From assembly GCA_036654795.1 (NCBI GenBank), contig JAVVRI010000014.1, positions 1 to 24,243 of the forward strand: 24,243 nucleotides of DNA, written 5' to 3'. The position numbers were made by a program, and so were the translations under genes. Shown piece after piece: positions 8,452 to 15,715 of the stretch (position 1 is the first letter of the stretch; the number at the start of each line of letters is the position of its first letter). Source of the stretch: JAVVRI01 sp036654795. Lineage in GTDB: Bacteria; Bacteroidota; Bacteroidia; Bacteroidales; Tannerellaceae. Below the pieces are notes generated by a model. That model was not told the DNA's origin. It saw only the letters and a program-made list of their open reading frames with translations, and ran no database searches.

Positions 8452-10611
8452 TTATTTAACGGCTGTACTTCTGGCTGTTAAGCCCATATATCTGATTTTA
8501 CTAGCTAATGTATGTGTGGAGGAGTCCGGAGGTAACTGTCCTGTAAATTCTTCCACCGCTTCTCGTGTAGCATTATTAAGATACAGATATAGAGGAACAA
8601 CTCCGGATCTTTCTTTTAGATTATTCATAATAATAGTATCACTGTCTTTCCATACACGGCAAGCATTGGCTACTACAATATTGACCGATGCGTGAGCAAG
8701 TAATGGGGTAGTAATGGTGTTAGACAGAATAGCCGGATATTCAATCAACACGATATTTGTCTGATTCGTATCTCGGACAAACGTGTCAAAGCCTTTGGCT
8801 AGTAGATAGGTCGCATCCATGGGAAAGTCTTTTCCGGCAAGCAGATACTGCACGTGCAATCCTTGCATGTCCCATTCTTCCAGGAAGTATTTAGCTACAA
8901 AACTTTTACCTTCTTTGCTCTCAATGCTAAGCAGGTTGATATACATGGGTGTGTCTGCTTCCAAATATCTGTTTAGTGTGTTGCAGGCATAAGCGGCCGA
9001 AATGCGGTTGCATGCTTTTATGTAGCCACGATACTTTAATTGCATACGTCCGGTGAAAGCACCCAATATGGGTGTGTTGGTCAGACGACGAGCCCTCTCT
9101 GCATCGCGCAACGTGCGGTCTAACAGCTCCACGACCAGATTGAAACCGATAATGAAAAGGATGCTACCCATAAAGGCTATTGCAGTTAGCAATCCTCGTT
9201 TTCTTCCGTCGCTAATCAGCGGATAAGTGGGAGGGGTTATTATGTTGAGCGTAGCAGAGGTCAACTGTATATTCTTCTGTTTTAATTTAGCTAAGTTCAA
9301 TCCATGAAGCACCTCCAGGTAGGATTCTTCTATTACCCGTATCTCGCGCTCTTTTCTGTTTATCTGAGTTCCAATAGGCGAAAATACTTTATATTGATCG
9401 GCAAAATCCTTTCGGCGCATATCCAGTACCTTTAATTCTGCTTTAGCCTTTGTATTGGTTATTGTGGCGAACAACCATTGATCCACCATGCCTTCAACGG
9501 CTACCCCTTCTTTAGAATATTTATAATCGTTGATGTCGTTGGAGAGCTGGCTGATATTTTTCTCTGTATTGGTCAGCTCTTCTTTATATTTTTGGAGTTT
9601 CTTATTATTCGTTTGAGCTTCCTCTGTACTGAAAACCTCAATTTCTGTAATCTTTCCGTTTATTGTAGAAACGCTGTCTAAGGCGTTAATGAATTGAGTG
9701 TTTGTGCTGAATAGTTTGGAGCGCATCTCCATTTGTTTCTCCAGTTTTGCAATTAGGGCGGAGGAACTCTCATACGCCTGACGGGCTAATTCGTATCTGT
9801 CTTCATAGTTGGAGTATGAAATAGCAATGGCTTTGGTTTGTTCTCCATAGTTAATCACTTTGTTTTCTATGTTGTAGTCTGTCAATGAATTCTCTAACTT
9901 ATCCAGTTTTGAACGCAACATGATTAGTTGTTCTTCGTAATATTTCACCACGTCATTGGCAGATTTGTAGCGCAAGCCATCATACGATTGCATCAACTCT
10001 TCATTAATGAATTTCACAGTGTTCACTGTGATACCCGGATCATCTGATCGAAATGAGATTTCAATCAGATCGCTGTTTCCTACGCGTTTTACTGACACGC
10101 TTTTAAGTGCATTATAACTGTAGTGAGGATGATTCCAGTTAAATAATTCAAACATGAAATTATGTGGGTTTTCCGTTTTGTAATTGTTTAAGTTTTCTAT
10201 CGTTTTTTCCAGTGATTGCTTGTTGATTAGTTTTGATACTTCCGGTGGAACGATTTTCAATAGTTCCTTATATTTCTTGGCTGTAATATCCGTATTATCT
10301 ACATTCGAATCACCTTTAATCATATTTAAAGCAAACAATTTCAAGGATACTTTTTCTAAAGTTCCTTTGGCTTTTGTTAGGTTTATCAGATTGTCGAACG
10401 TGTTGTTCAACTCGAAAAAGTTGTAATTGTTGTTTTCTGTCTCAAGTCCTGATGAAGAGGCAATGCCGGTATAAATACTCGTGTTTACCGTGTAGCTTTG
10501 AGGCAGAAATTGTGTAAAATAAGCAACGAGGGCTGTGACCAATAAACTTCCCAGAATAACCTGATAACGAATATGGTACAGAAAACGAGCTATGTATATA
10601 GGTACGTCCAT
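8452..10611 (-). CDS. Wzz-type polysaccharide co-polymerase with decayed kinase domain
   Basis: This 719-residue inner-membrane protein has membrane helix 1 at about 17-36, a long periplasmic part with coiled-coil stretches (about 215-360 and 385-450), a proline-rich segment (PPTYP, 460-464) and membrane helix 2 at about 473-496. That is the Wzz/PCP-2 plan for chain-length control. A cytoplasmic domain of about 200 residues follows, in the place of a BY-type tyrosine kinase. A Walker A remnant is visible (ESKEGKSF, 564-571), but the Walker A' Asp pair is gone (the region near 585-595 reads VQYLLAGKD), Walker B reads VLIEYPA with Glu instead of Asp, and there is no C-terminal Tyr cluster. The kinase is therefore probably inactive and may act as a scaffold or ATP sensor. 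The gene is one base after the TolC-like gene. Confidence 0.88.
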   Translation of the reverse strand: MDVPIYIARFLYHIRYQVILGSLLVTALVAYFTQFLPQSYTVNTSIYTGIASSSGLETENNNYNFFELNNTFDNLINLTKAKGTLEKVSLKLFALNMIKGDSNVDNTDITAKKYKELLKIVPPEVSKLINKQSLEKTIENLNNYKTENPHNFMFELFNWNHPHYSYNALKSVSVKRVGNSDLIEISFRSDDPGITVNTVKFINEELMQSYDGLRYKSANDVVKYYEEQLIMLRSKLDKLENSLTDYNIENKVINYGEQTKAIAISYSNYEDRYELARQAYESSSALIAKLEKQMEMRSKLFSTNTQFINALDSVSTINGKITEIEVFSTEEAQTNNKKLQKYKEELTNTEKNISQLSNDINDYKYSKEGVAVEGMVDQWLFATITNTKAKAELKVLDMRRKDFADQYKVFSPIGTQINRKEREIRVIEESYLEVLHGLNLAKLKQKNIQLTSATLNIITPPTYPLISDGRKRGLLTAIAFMGSILFIIGFNLVVELLDRTLRDAERARRLTNTPILGAFTGRMQLKYRGYIKACNRISAAYACNTLNRYLEADTPMYINLLSIESKEGKSFVAKYFLEEWDMQGLHVQYLLAGKDFPMDATYLLAKGFDTFVRDTNQTNIVLIEYPAILSNTITTPLLAHASVNIVVANACRVWKDSDTIIMNNLKERSGVVPLYLYLNNATREAVEEFTGQLPPDSSTHTLASKIRYMGLTARSTAVK

Positions 10612-10612
10612 C

Positions 10613-11395
10613 TTAATTGTTTATTATTTTTACATTTGTCAGCATTTCCAGTAATGTGATTGCGTTATGTAAAGTGGCACGCCCTTCCTGATAGGACACA
10701 ACGGCAGTCGAACGCCTGCTTCTTTCTAAAGAGAGATCGATAATGCTGATTTTCCCATTAATAAAGTCTTGTTCGGATATTTTCATCTGTGCATTATATA
10801 AGGCTGCTGCATCCGATTTTGCTTTCAGTGTAGATAATGATTGTAATACCTGATTGTATGCTTCTAATATTTTCAGCTTCCGTTCTTCTATTGATATTTC
10901 ATATTCATACTCTTTTTGGCGAAGCCGTGCCTTTTGGGCTCTGACTTTTTGTCTTTGTCCTAACAAATCACCGATTGGGATGGATAGGGCTGCGCCGAAG
11001 TTATACATGTTTTGGTTGCTCCCTTTGTATGTGTAGTACATCGGATCGTCGGCAGTCGATGTGGAAGAAAGCCCCATTGCGTATCCGTATTGGTATTGAC
11101 CAGTGATGCGGAAGTAGTTTAGCCACTTTTTCTGCGTGTCCTTTAAGACAGCTTGTTCTTCATCACGATATGCTTCAAACATTTGTATGGAGGGATGTTC
11201 ATATACTGATTTTAAAAAGACAGAAAGGGGAGGCAGTTTTACCAGCTCATATTTCCCCAGCATGGCCTGAAGGGAATCATTGTTCATATATTCAGACGTA
11301 GCAATCGTCTCTGCTTCCAGCCGGTTTATGTTTTGTTGGCCAAGAGCAGAAGCAATAGATAGATATAAAAATAGGATGATTAAGTTGCTTTTCAT
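10613..11395 (-). CDS. half-size TolC-like outer-membrane protein
   Basis: This 260-residue exported protein has a signal peptide ending near ALGQQ (18-22). The body is mostly long amphipathic helices (about 70-100, 147-215 and 222-255) framing a beta segment (about 95-145, with aromatic-rich alternating residues and the LSIPIGDLLGQRQKVRAQ stretch). This matches one repeat of the outer-membrane efflux (TolC/OEP) fold. Usual family members are about 430-490 residues with two such repeats. The gene sits where a Wza export channel gene would be expected, directly before the co-polymerase gene. It is therefore a candidate polysaccharide exit duct, but this is inference. A truncated gene is unlikely because start, signal peptide and spacing are orderly. 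Confidence 0.78.
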   Translation of the reverse strand: MKSNLIILFLYLSIASALGQQNINRLEAETIATSEYMNNDSLQAMLGKYELVKLPPLSVFLKSVYEHPSIQMFEAYRDEEQAVLKDTQKKWLNYFRITGQYQYGYAMGLSSTSTADDPMYYTYKGSNQNMYNFGAALSIPIGDLLGQRQKVRAQKARLRQKEYEYEISIEERKLKILEAYNQVLQSLSTLKAKSDAAALYNAQMKISEQDFINGKISIIDLSLERSRRSTAVVSYQEGRATLHNAITLLEMLTNVKIINN

Positions 11396-11421
11396 AAATA
11401 CATGTGCTTTTCATAGAATAT

Positions 11422-12600
11422 TTATACATCTTCCTTTTGAATGAACGAGGTAAATGTTCTAATTATTAGTTTTATGTCTGTCCAAAATGAGAACGTTTGC
11501 GCATATTTGATGTCTAATAGTTTCCTCTCTTCGGCAGACATATTTCCGGAGTTTCCTCGTTTTTCCACTTGCCAGAGGCCGGTTAGTCCCGCGGGAGCCA
11601 TAAAGCGTTGTATGTATTCGTCGCTGGTAAGTAGCTCGGCTTCATAGAGTGGGAGGGGGCGATTGCCTACAACAGACATGTCACCTTCCAGAATATTGAA
11701 GAGTTGCGGCAGTTCGTCTATACTGTATTTGCGGATTATTTTACCTACACGAGTGATGCGCGGATCGTTTTCTAATTTGAAGAAAGCATTGGATTGTTCC
11801 GTCTTTTTTATTTTCAAGTAATCTTTTTCGGTGGTACTATCGTCATCAGAAAAGAGTATCACCTCCGAATGTTTATTGTTAGGGAGTTGGATAGTTGGCG
11901 CTGTGGCAGCGGGTGTTGTCGTTTCGTCCGCAAGTGTGTATTGATTGAGTTTTTTATATTCGCTCAAGCGTTGGTCTGCATCTGCATACATTGAACGAAA
12001 TTTGTAAAAGTTGAAAATTCGATAATTACTACCTACTCGTTTTGATTTGTAGATAACCTTACCCTGACTCTCCAGACGAATCAGAAGAGCTGTTGTCAAA
12101 AAAACAGGAGACAATAATAAGATGGCAACCGATGAACTCAGTATGTCAAATATCCTTTTCCAAAGTGGTAATTTAAATATCTGCAAGTCTGGTTTGCCGT
12201 TTTTAATTGTTCTGTTTATTTGTTTGCTTTTATATAAGATAGTAAAGTCTACTAACTTTTTCAGCTCTTCCATACTTATAGTAATAGGCGTCACGCTGTC
12301 TATTCCAGCTTTGAGATAAGCAATTTTATCTTCTTTCGTTAATGGCTGGCTAAGAAGAAGAATGGGGAGATCCGGATAGAGCGTACGTATTTTAGACAAT
12401 ACAGGCAGGTCTGTATCGCCTATTGCCGCCTTTTCAAACAAAAGGCAACAGGTCATCATATTCTTTTGAGTCTGCTTTATAGAATAAAACAAACTATTAA
12501 GTTGCATAAATGTAGTACAGGTGAATATATGACCGCCATGTATGCTTTTTAACTGCTTCTGAAACTCATGTTGTTCGCCCCAATATATATAGTTTATCAT
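11422..12600 (-). CDS. pseudo-receiver fused to polyprenyl-phosphate sugar transferase
   Basis: Residues 1-125 of this 392-residue protein have the length and strand-helix rhythm of a response-regulator receiver, with PILLLS (79-84) as strand 4. The phospho-acceptor strand reads CCLLFEK, without Asp at the expected place, and the conserved Lys after strand 5 is missing, so it looks unable to be phosphorylated. Residues 145-392 form a bacterial sugar transferase (WbaP/WcaJ C-terminal type): a membrane helix (about 152-173), KFRSM (200-204), NDPRITRVGKIIRK, the catalytic DE pair (Asp295, Glu296), VGNRP (311-315) and GLTGLWQV (338-345). It would transfer a sugar-1-phosphate to undecaprenyl phosphate and start the repeat unit. 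An insert of about 65 low-complexity residues (about 213-273) separates KFRSM and NDPRIT. Its ATG overlaps the stop of the single-domain receiver gene upstream. Confidence 0.87.
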   Translation of the reverse strand: MINYIYWGEQHEFQKQLKSIHGGHIFTCTTFMQLNSLFYSIKQTQKNMMTCCLLFEKAAIGDTDLPVLSKIRTLYPDLPILLLSQPLTKEDKIAYLKAGIDSVTPITISMEELKKLVDFTILYKSKQINRTIKNGKPDLQIFKLPLWKRIFDILSSSVAILLLSPVFLTTALLIRLESQGKVIYKSKRVGSNYRIFNFYKFRSMYADADQRLSEYKKLNQYTLADETTTPAATAPTIQLPNNKHSEVILFSDDDSTTEKDYLKIKKTEQSNAFFKLENDPRITRVGKIIRKYSIDELPQLFNILEGDMSVVGNRPLPLYEAELLTSDEYIQRFMAPAGLTGLWQVEKRGNSGNMSAEERKLLDIKYAQTFSFWTDIKLIIRTFTSFIQKEDV

Positions 12601-12959
12601 CGTAAGAGCCTTTTTATTCGGATTCTTAGTTCTTCAGGATTAAAAGGTTTTAAAATAAAGTCCTCTGCCCCTTCTTCGAAGAGGCGTATTCGGGTAGTAC
12701 TACTTTCAACACTAGACAGAATAAGTACAGGAATGTCATGAAATAGGGTTTCTGCTTTAAGGTAAACTAAAAACTCCTCACCCGACATTTGTGGCATATT
12801 TAAGTCGGATATAATAATGTCCGGTAAATTACCTTCCTTTAACCATGAGATAGCTTGTAAGGGGTCTTCTGTATAATGTATTCGATAAGCTGATAAGTAA
12901 AGCATTATAATCTTAGCAATTTCAGGCTTGTCGTCGACTAACAAAATAGATTGATTCAT
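12597..12959 (-). CDS. stand-alone response-regulator receiver protein
   Basis: This 120-residue CheY-like protein consists of one receiver domain and nothing else. The acidic pair (Asp9, Asp10), the phospho-acceptor Asp52 in IISDLNMP, the Ser at strand 4 (82-83) and Lys104 in ILKPF are all present, so it should accept phosphate from a histidine kinase encoded elsewhere. It opens the exopolysaccharide operon and shares an ATGA overlap with the gene of the pseudo-receiver sugar transferase. A direct interaction between the two that controls chain initiation is an attractive inference. The operon promoter lies just upstream. Confidence 0.93.
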   Translation of the reverse strand: MNQSILLVDDKPEIAKIIMLYLSAYRIHYTEDPLQAISWLKEGNLPDIIISDLNMPQMSGEEFLVYLKAETLFHDIPVLILSSVESSTTRIRLFEEGAEDFILKPFNPEELRIRIKRLLR

Positions 12960-13000
12960 GGATATATTTTTTGTTGTTTGCTGTTCAAAGTCTCATCCTG

Positions 13001-13008
13001 CAAAAATA
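13001..13008 (-). promoter_or_regulatory. Bacteroidetes -7 element of the polysaccharide operon
   Basis: On the minus strand this reads TATTTTTG, which fits the TAnnTTTG -7 consensus of the Bacteroidetes housekeeping sigma factor. It lies about 42 bases before the receiver gene start. A TTTG is present further upstream, but its spacing is shorter than the usual -33 to -7 distance, so only the -7 part is supported. Confidence 0.5.
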
Positions 13009-13102
13009 GATATTATAATCAAAGAAACATCGTAATTACATGCCTTTTTCATTCTTTTACATCGAATAATTGGATTATAGATAGAAAATGAGAATTATTC
13101 TT

Positions 13103-13110
13103 TAAGTTTG
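13103..13110 (+). promoter_or_regulatory. Bacteroidetes -7 element of the GH51 gene
   Basis: TAAGTTTG matches the TAnnTTTG consensus and lies 27 bases before the ATG of the GH51 gene, implying a leader of about 20 bases. No well-spaced -33 TTG box is visible. The rest of the 178-base divergent intergenic region (12960-13137) is AT-rich and shows no gene. Confidence 0.5.
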
Positions 13111-13137
13111 CACTGCGAAAAGTAAGAACAATAGAAT

Positions 13138-15603
13138 ATGCAGATAATTTCTCGGGTCGTTAATGGATGCCTGCTGTTGGGCTTATTGGTCGGATGTCGA
13201 CCACAAATGCCTGTCACATCCTCAATCACAATAGAGGTGGATGGGCTTACACTTCCTGTAAATAAACGGTTATACGGCTTGACGCTGGAGGAGATCAATC
13301 ATGCTATTGATGGCGGATTGTACGCGGAGTTGATACAGAACCGTAGTTTTGAAGATGGCATGCCGCCGTTTAACTGTCCTTACGATCCGGTTCGTAATAT
13401 GCTGACTACCCCGAATGGTTGGTCTATCCCTTTTATGCGGGCGGACTCTGTGCCGGGTTGGCATAAGCTGTCTGCCAATACACAGATGTATCCGGATACT
13501 AAGGAGCTGGTGAATGACAAGAATCGCCGCTCTATGTTGGTCTCTATCTATGCTTCATCTGATATGGGTAGGGGGGGGATAGCTGCCCAAGGATACGGGG
13601 GCATCCCAATCCGCAAAGGGGAGACTTATCGTCTTTCTCTTTACCTGAAAGGTGCATACATGCAGCCCCGCACCTTTCGAATAGCTTTGGAGGATTCTGT
13701 GGCTAACACTGTGCTGAGCGATCAGTATAACGTGGCGCCTCCTTCTGAATGGAAGCATTATACGCATACATTTACTGCCACTCGTGATGCCAATCAGGCG
13801 CAGTTGACCTTTACGGCGGATACAGCCATTATGTTTTGGATGGACGTAGTCTCCTTATTCCCGGAAAAGACATGGAATAGTCGTCCGAACGGTCTTCGTC
13901 CGGACTTGATGGAGATGATTGCCGCCCTTTCGCCTCAATTTATCCGCTTTCCGGGCGGCAGCTTTGTGGAGGGCTATACGGCTGGTACCTACCCTATTTG
14001 GCGTGAGACCGTGGGCAGCATTGCTGAACGCAAGAATTTCTGGAGTGTCTGGGCTTACGGAACGACGAATGGATTAGGCTATCATGAATACTTACAATTG
14101 TGCGAAGACTTAAAGGCAGAACCTGTTTATGTGATTAATAGCGGTGTTACCAGCCAGAGTCGTCGCCCTCGTTATGAGGATATTACGGCGATGGATAAAC
14201 CAGTACAAGATGCTCTTGATGCTATCGCTTACGCTAATGAGCCTACCGACTCTATCTTTGGTGCTATGCGTGCTAAACATGGACATCCGAAGCCTTTTAA
14301 CTTGCGATATATTGAGATCGGAAGCGAGAACTACGGTACGGAATACTCCAAGCGCTACGACCTATTCAAAACGGCAATCAAAGAGCGCTATCCATATATG
14401 ACAGTTATCAGTAGTTCCTTTACCTCCCGCAAGAATCGAGGGGACTGGACGGATACGCACGTATATTCCGGAGAGGATTATTTCATTGCCAACCATAATC
14501 GATACGAGCAAAGTCTGTCTCAGCGTCGCTTGCCTGCAGTCTTTGTTGGGGAGTTTGGATCGACCTACGGGGTTGCGCGTGGCACACTCCGGGCGGCTGT
14601 TAGTGAGGCCTGTTTTTTGTTGGGTGCCGAAAGCAATCCGGACGTGGTGAAGCGGTTGGCCTATTCGCCGTTACTTAGTAATATGAATTTTCCTGTACAG
14701 CGTTCGGCTGCCGTCTCTTTTGATAACCATAAGGCGGTGGCTTCGCCTGCTTACTATATGTTACAGATGCTTTGGAACAATCGCGGCGACGAGGTGTTAA
14801 ATACCCTTGTCAATACGTATCAGAAGCCGCAGGTAACCTTTGGACGGGCAGGAATTGAACTGTTCGATAATAGTTACGATGTGACTGACGTAGTACTTAA
14901 TGGTCATTCGCTAACCGTTATCGACGTGCTGAGTGGCGGTTGGAAACTGGAGTCTGGCAATCTGATTCCGGATGCTAACCGATGGAACTACCTGCTATCC
15001 GGAGATCCAACAGAACATGACTACATCTTTGCTGCCACCATTAAGCGTACTAAAGGTAGCGGACAGATTCAGTTTCATTTGCGCGATAACGGTCTTCAGG
15101 CGGATCAGGGCGATCGTATTGTGCTGACTATAGGTGCTGGCGTGAGCGAACTGTTTCGTCAGGCTGGAGGAGTAAAGGATACGTTGGACGCCACCAAACC
15201 CTTTGCTTTCGAGAGTAATCGTCCTTATCATATCCGTATGTGCTGTCAAGACGATACGGTTCGTTGTTATGTGAATGACAGCTTGCTACATGAAGCGGCG
15301 ATGCGTCCGATGCCTTCGCTGGTCTCTGTTGCTACGTTGGACAAGAAAACGAACACCATTTTGCTGAAGGTAGTCAACACGACGCAACATGAAGAAAAGA
15401 CTGCCCTGAACATCAATGGCGCTAGTGTCAAGAACGAGGTAGAGATACTCCAACTTTCCGGTAATCCGGATGTTCGCAATACATTTGTCAATCCGAAAGC
15501 TATTGTGCCGGTAAGAAAGCGGATTTCCTTCTCGCTGGGTGGTGCGATGGTCTATAACTTCCCCCCAAACTCAATTACAATTCTTTATTTGGCGATTGAC
15601 TAA
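13138..15603 (+). CDS. GH51 alpha-L-arabinofuranosidase-like lipoprotein
   Basis: This 821-residue exported lipoprotein has its lipobox LLVGC at 16-20 (Cys20). The order is: a short N-terminal strand region that starts the C-terminal type beta sandwich (KRLYGLTLEEIN, about 44-55), a CBM4/9-like carbohydrate-binding insert (about 130-245), a TIM barrel (about 255-560) and a C-terminal beta region (about 565-821) with a laminin-G-like stretch inside. The acid/base Glu is Glu397 (IEIGSENYG) and the nucleophile Glu472 (VFVGEFGS), placed as in GH51. The enzyme would cleave terminal alpha-L-arabinofuranosyl units from plant polysaccharides at the cell surface or in the periplasm. It is alone on its strand. 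An eight-G run (13571-13578) lies inside the coding region. Assignment to the family is firm; substrate preference is open. Confidence 0.92.
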   Translation: MQIISRVVNGCLLLGLLVGCRPQMPVTSSITIEVDGLTLPVNKRLYGLTLEEINHAIDGGLYAELIQNRSFEDGMPPFNCPYDPVRNMLTTPNGWSIPFMRADSVPGWHKLSANTQMYPDTKELVNDKNRRSMLVSIYASSDMGRGGIAAQGYGGIPIRKGETYRLSLYLKGAYMQPRTFRIALEDSVANTVLSDQYNVAPPSEWKHYTHTFTATRDANQAQLTFTADTAIMFWMDVVSLFPEKTWNSRPNGLRPDLMEMIAALSPQFIRFPGGSFVEGYTAGTYPIWRETVGSIAERKNFWSVWAYGTTNGLGYHEYLQLCEDLKAEPVYVINSGVTSQSRRPRYEDITAMDKPVQDALDAIAYANEPTDSIFGAMRAKHGHPKPFNLRYIEIGSENYGTEYSKRYDLFKTAIKERYPYMTVISSSFTSRKNRGDWTDTHVYSGEDYFIANHNRYEQSLSQRRLPAVFVGEFGSTYGVARGTLRAAVSEACFLLGAESNPDVVKRLAYSPLLSNMNFPVQRSAAVSFDNHKAVASPAYYMLQMLWNNRGDEVLNTLVNTYQKPQVTFGRAGIELFDNSYDVTDVVLNGHSLTVIDVLSGGWKLESGNLIPDANRWNYLLSGDPTEHDYIFAATIKRTKGSGQIQFHLRDNGLQADQGDRIVLTIGAGVSELFRQAGGVKDTLDATKPFAFESNRPYHIRMCCQDDTVRCYVNDSLLHEAAMRPMPSLVSVATLDKKTNTILLKVVNTTQHEEKTALNINGASVKNEVEILQLSGNPDVRNTFVNPKAIVPVRKRISFSLGGAMVYNFPPNSITILYLAID
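13571..13578 (+). repeat. G8 homopolymer inside the GH51 gene
   Basis: Eight consecutive G residues encode part of MGRGGIA near residue 145. The frame is intact at this length. A slip of one base here would stop the protein before its catalytic barrel. Confidence 0.9.
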
Positions 15604-15626
15604 GGTGGCAACGGTATATCATAAAA

Positions 15627-15666
15627 AAGCGATGCCTATCTGCGTAAAAGCAGGTAGGCATCGCTT
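15627..15666 (-). terminator. strong hairpin between GH51 and GH20 genes
   Basis: The arms 15627-15643 and 15650-15666 form a 17-pair stem, perfect except for one U-G type pair, closed by the six-base loop gtaaaa. On the minus strand the stem is followed by six Ts, making it a classical intrinsic terminator for the GH20 gene. On the plus strand the T tract is weak, so it may serve the GH51 gene less well. Confidence 0.9.
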
Positions 15667-15715
15667 GTTAAATAGGTTCAAGTAGGTTGGCATTGTACTT
15701 GAAGTAGGTCGATGT

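Noticed and set aside
12960..13137. Invertible promoter controlling the polysaccharide operon
   Set aside because: Bacteroides capsule promoters are often flanked by inverted repeats, but I see no such pair around the intergenic region and no invertase gene here.
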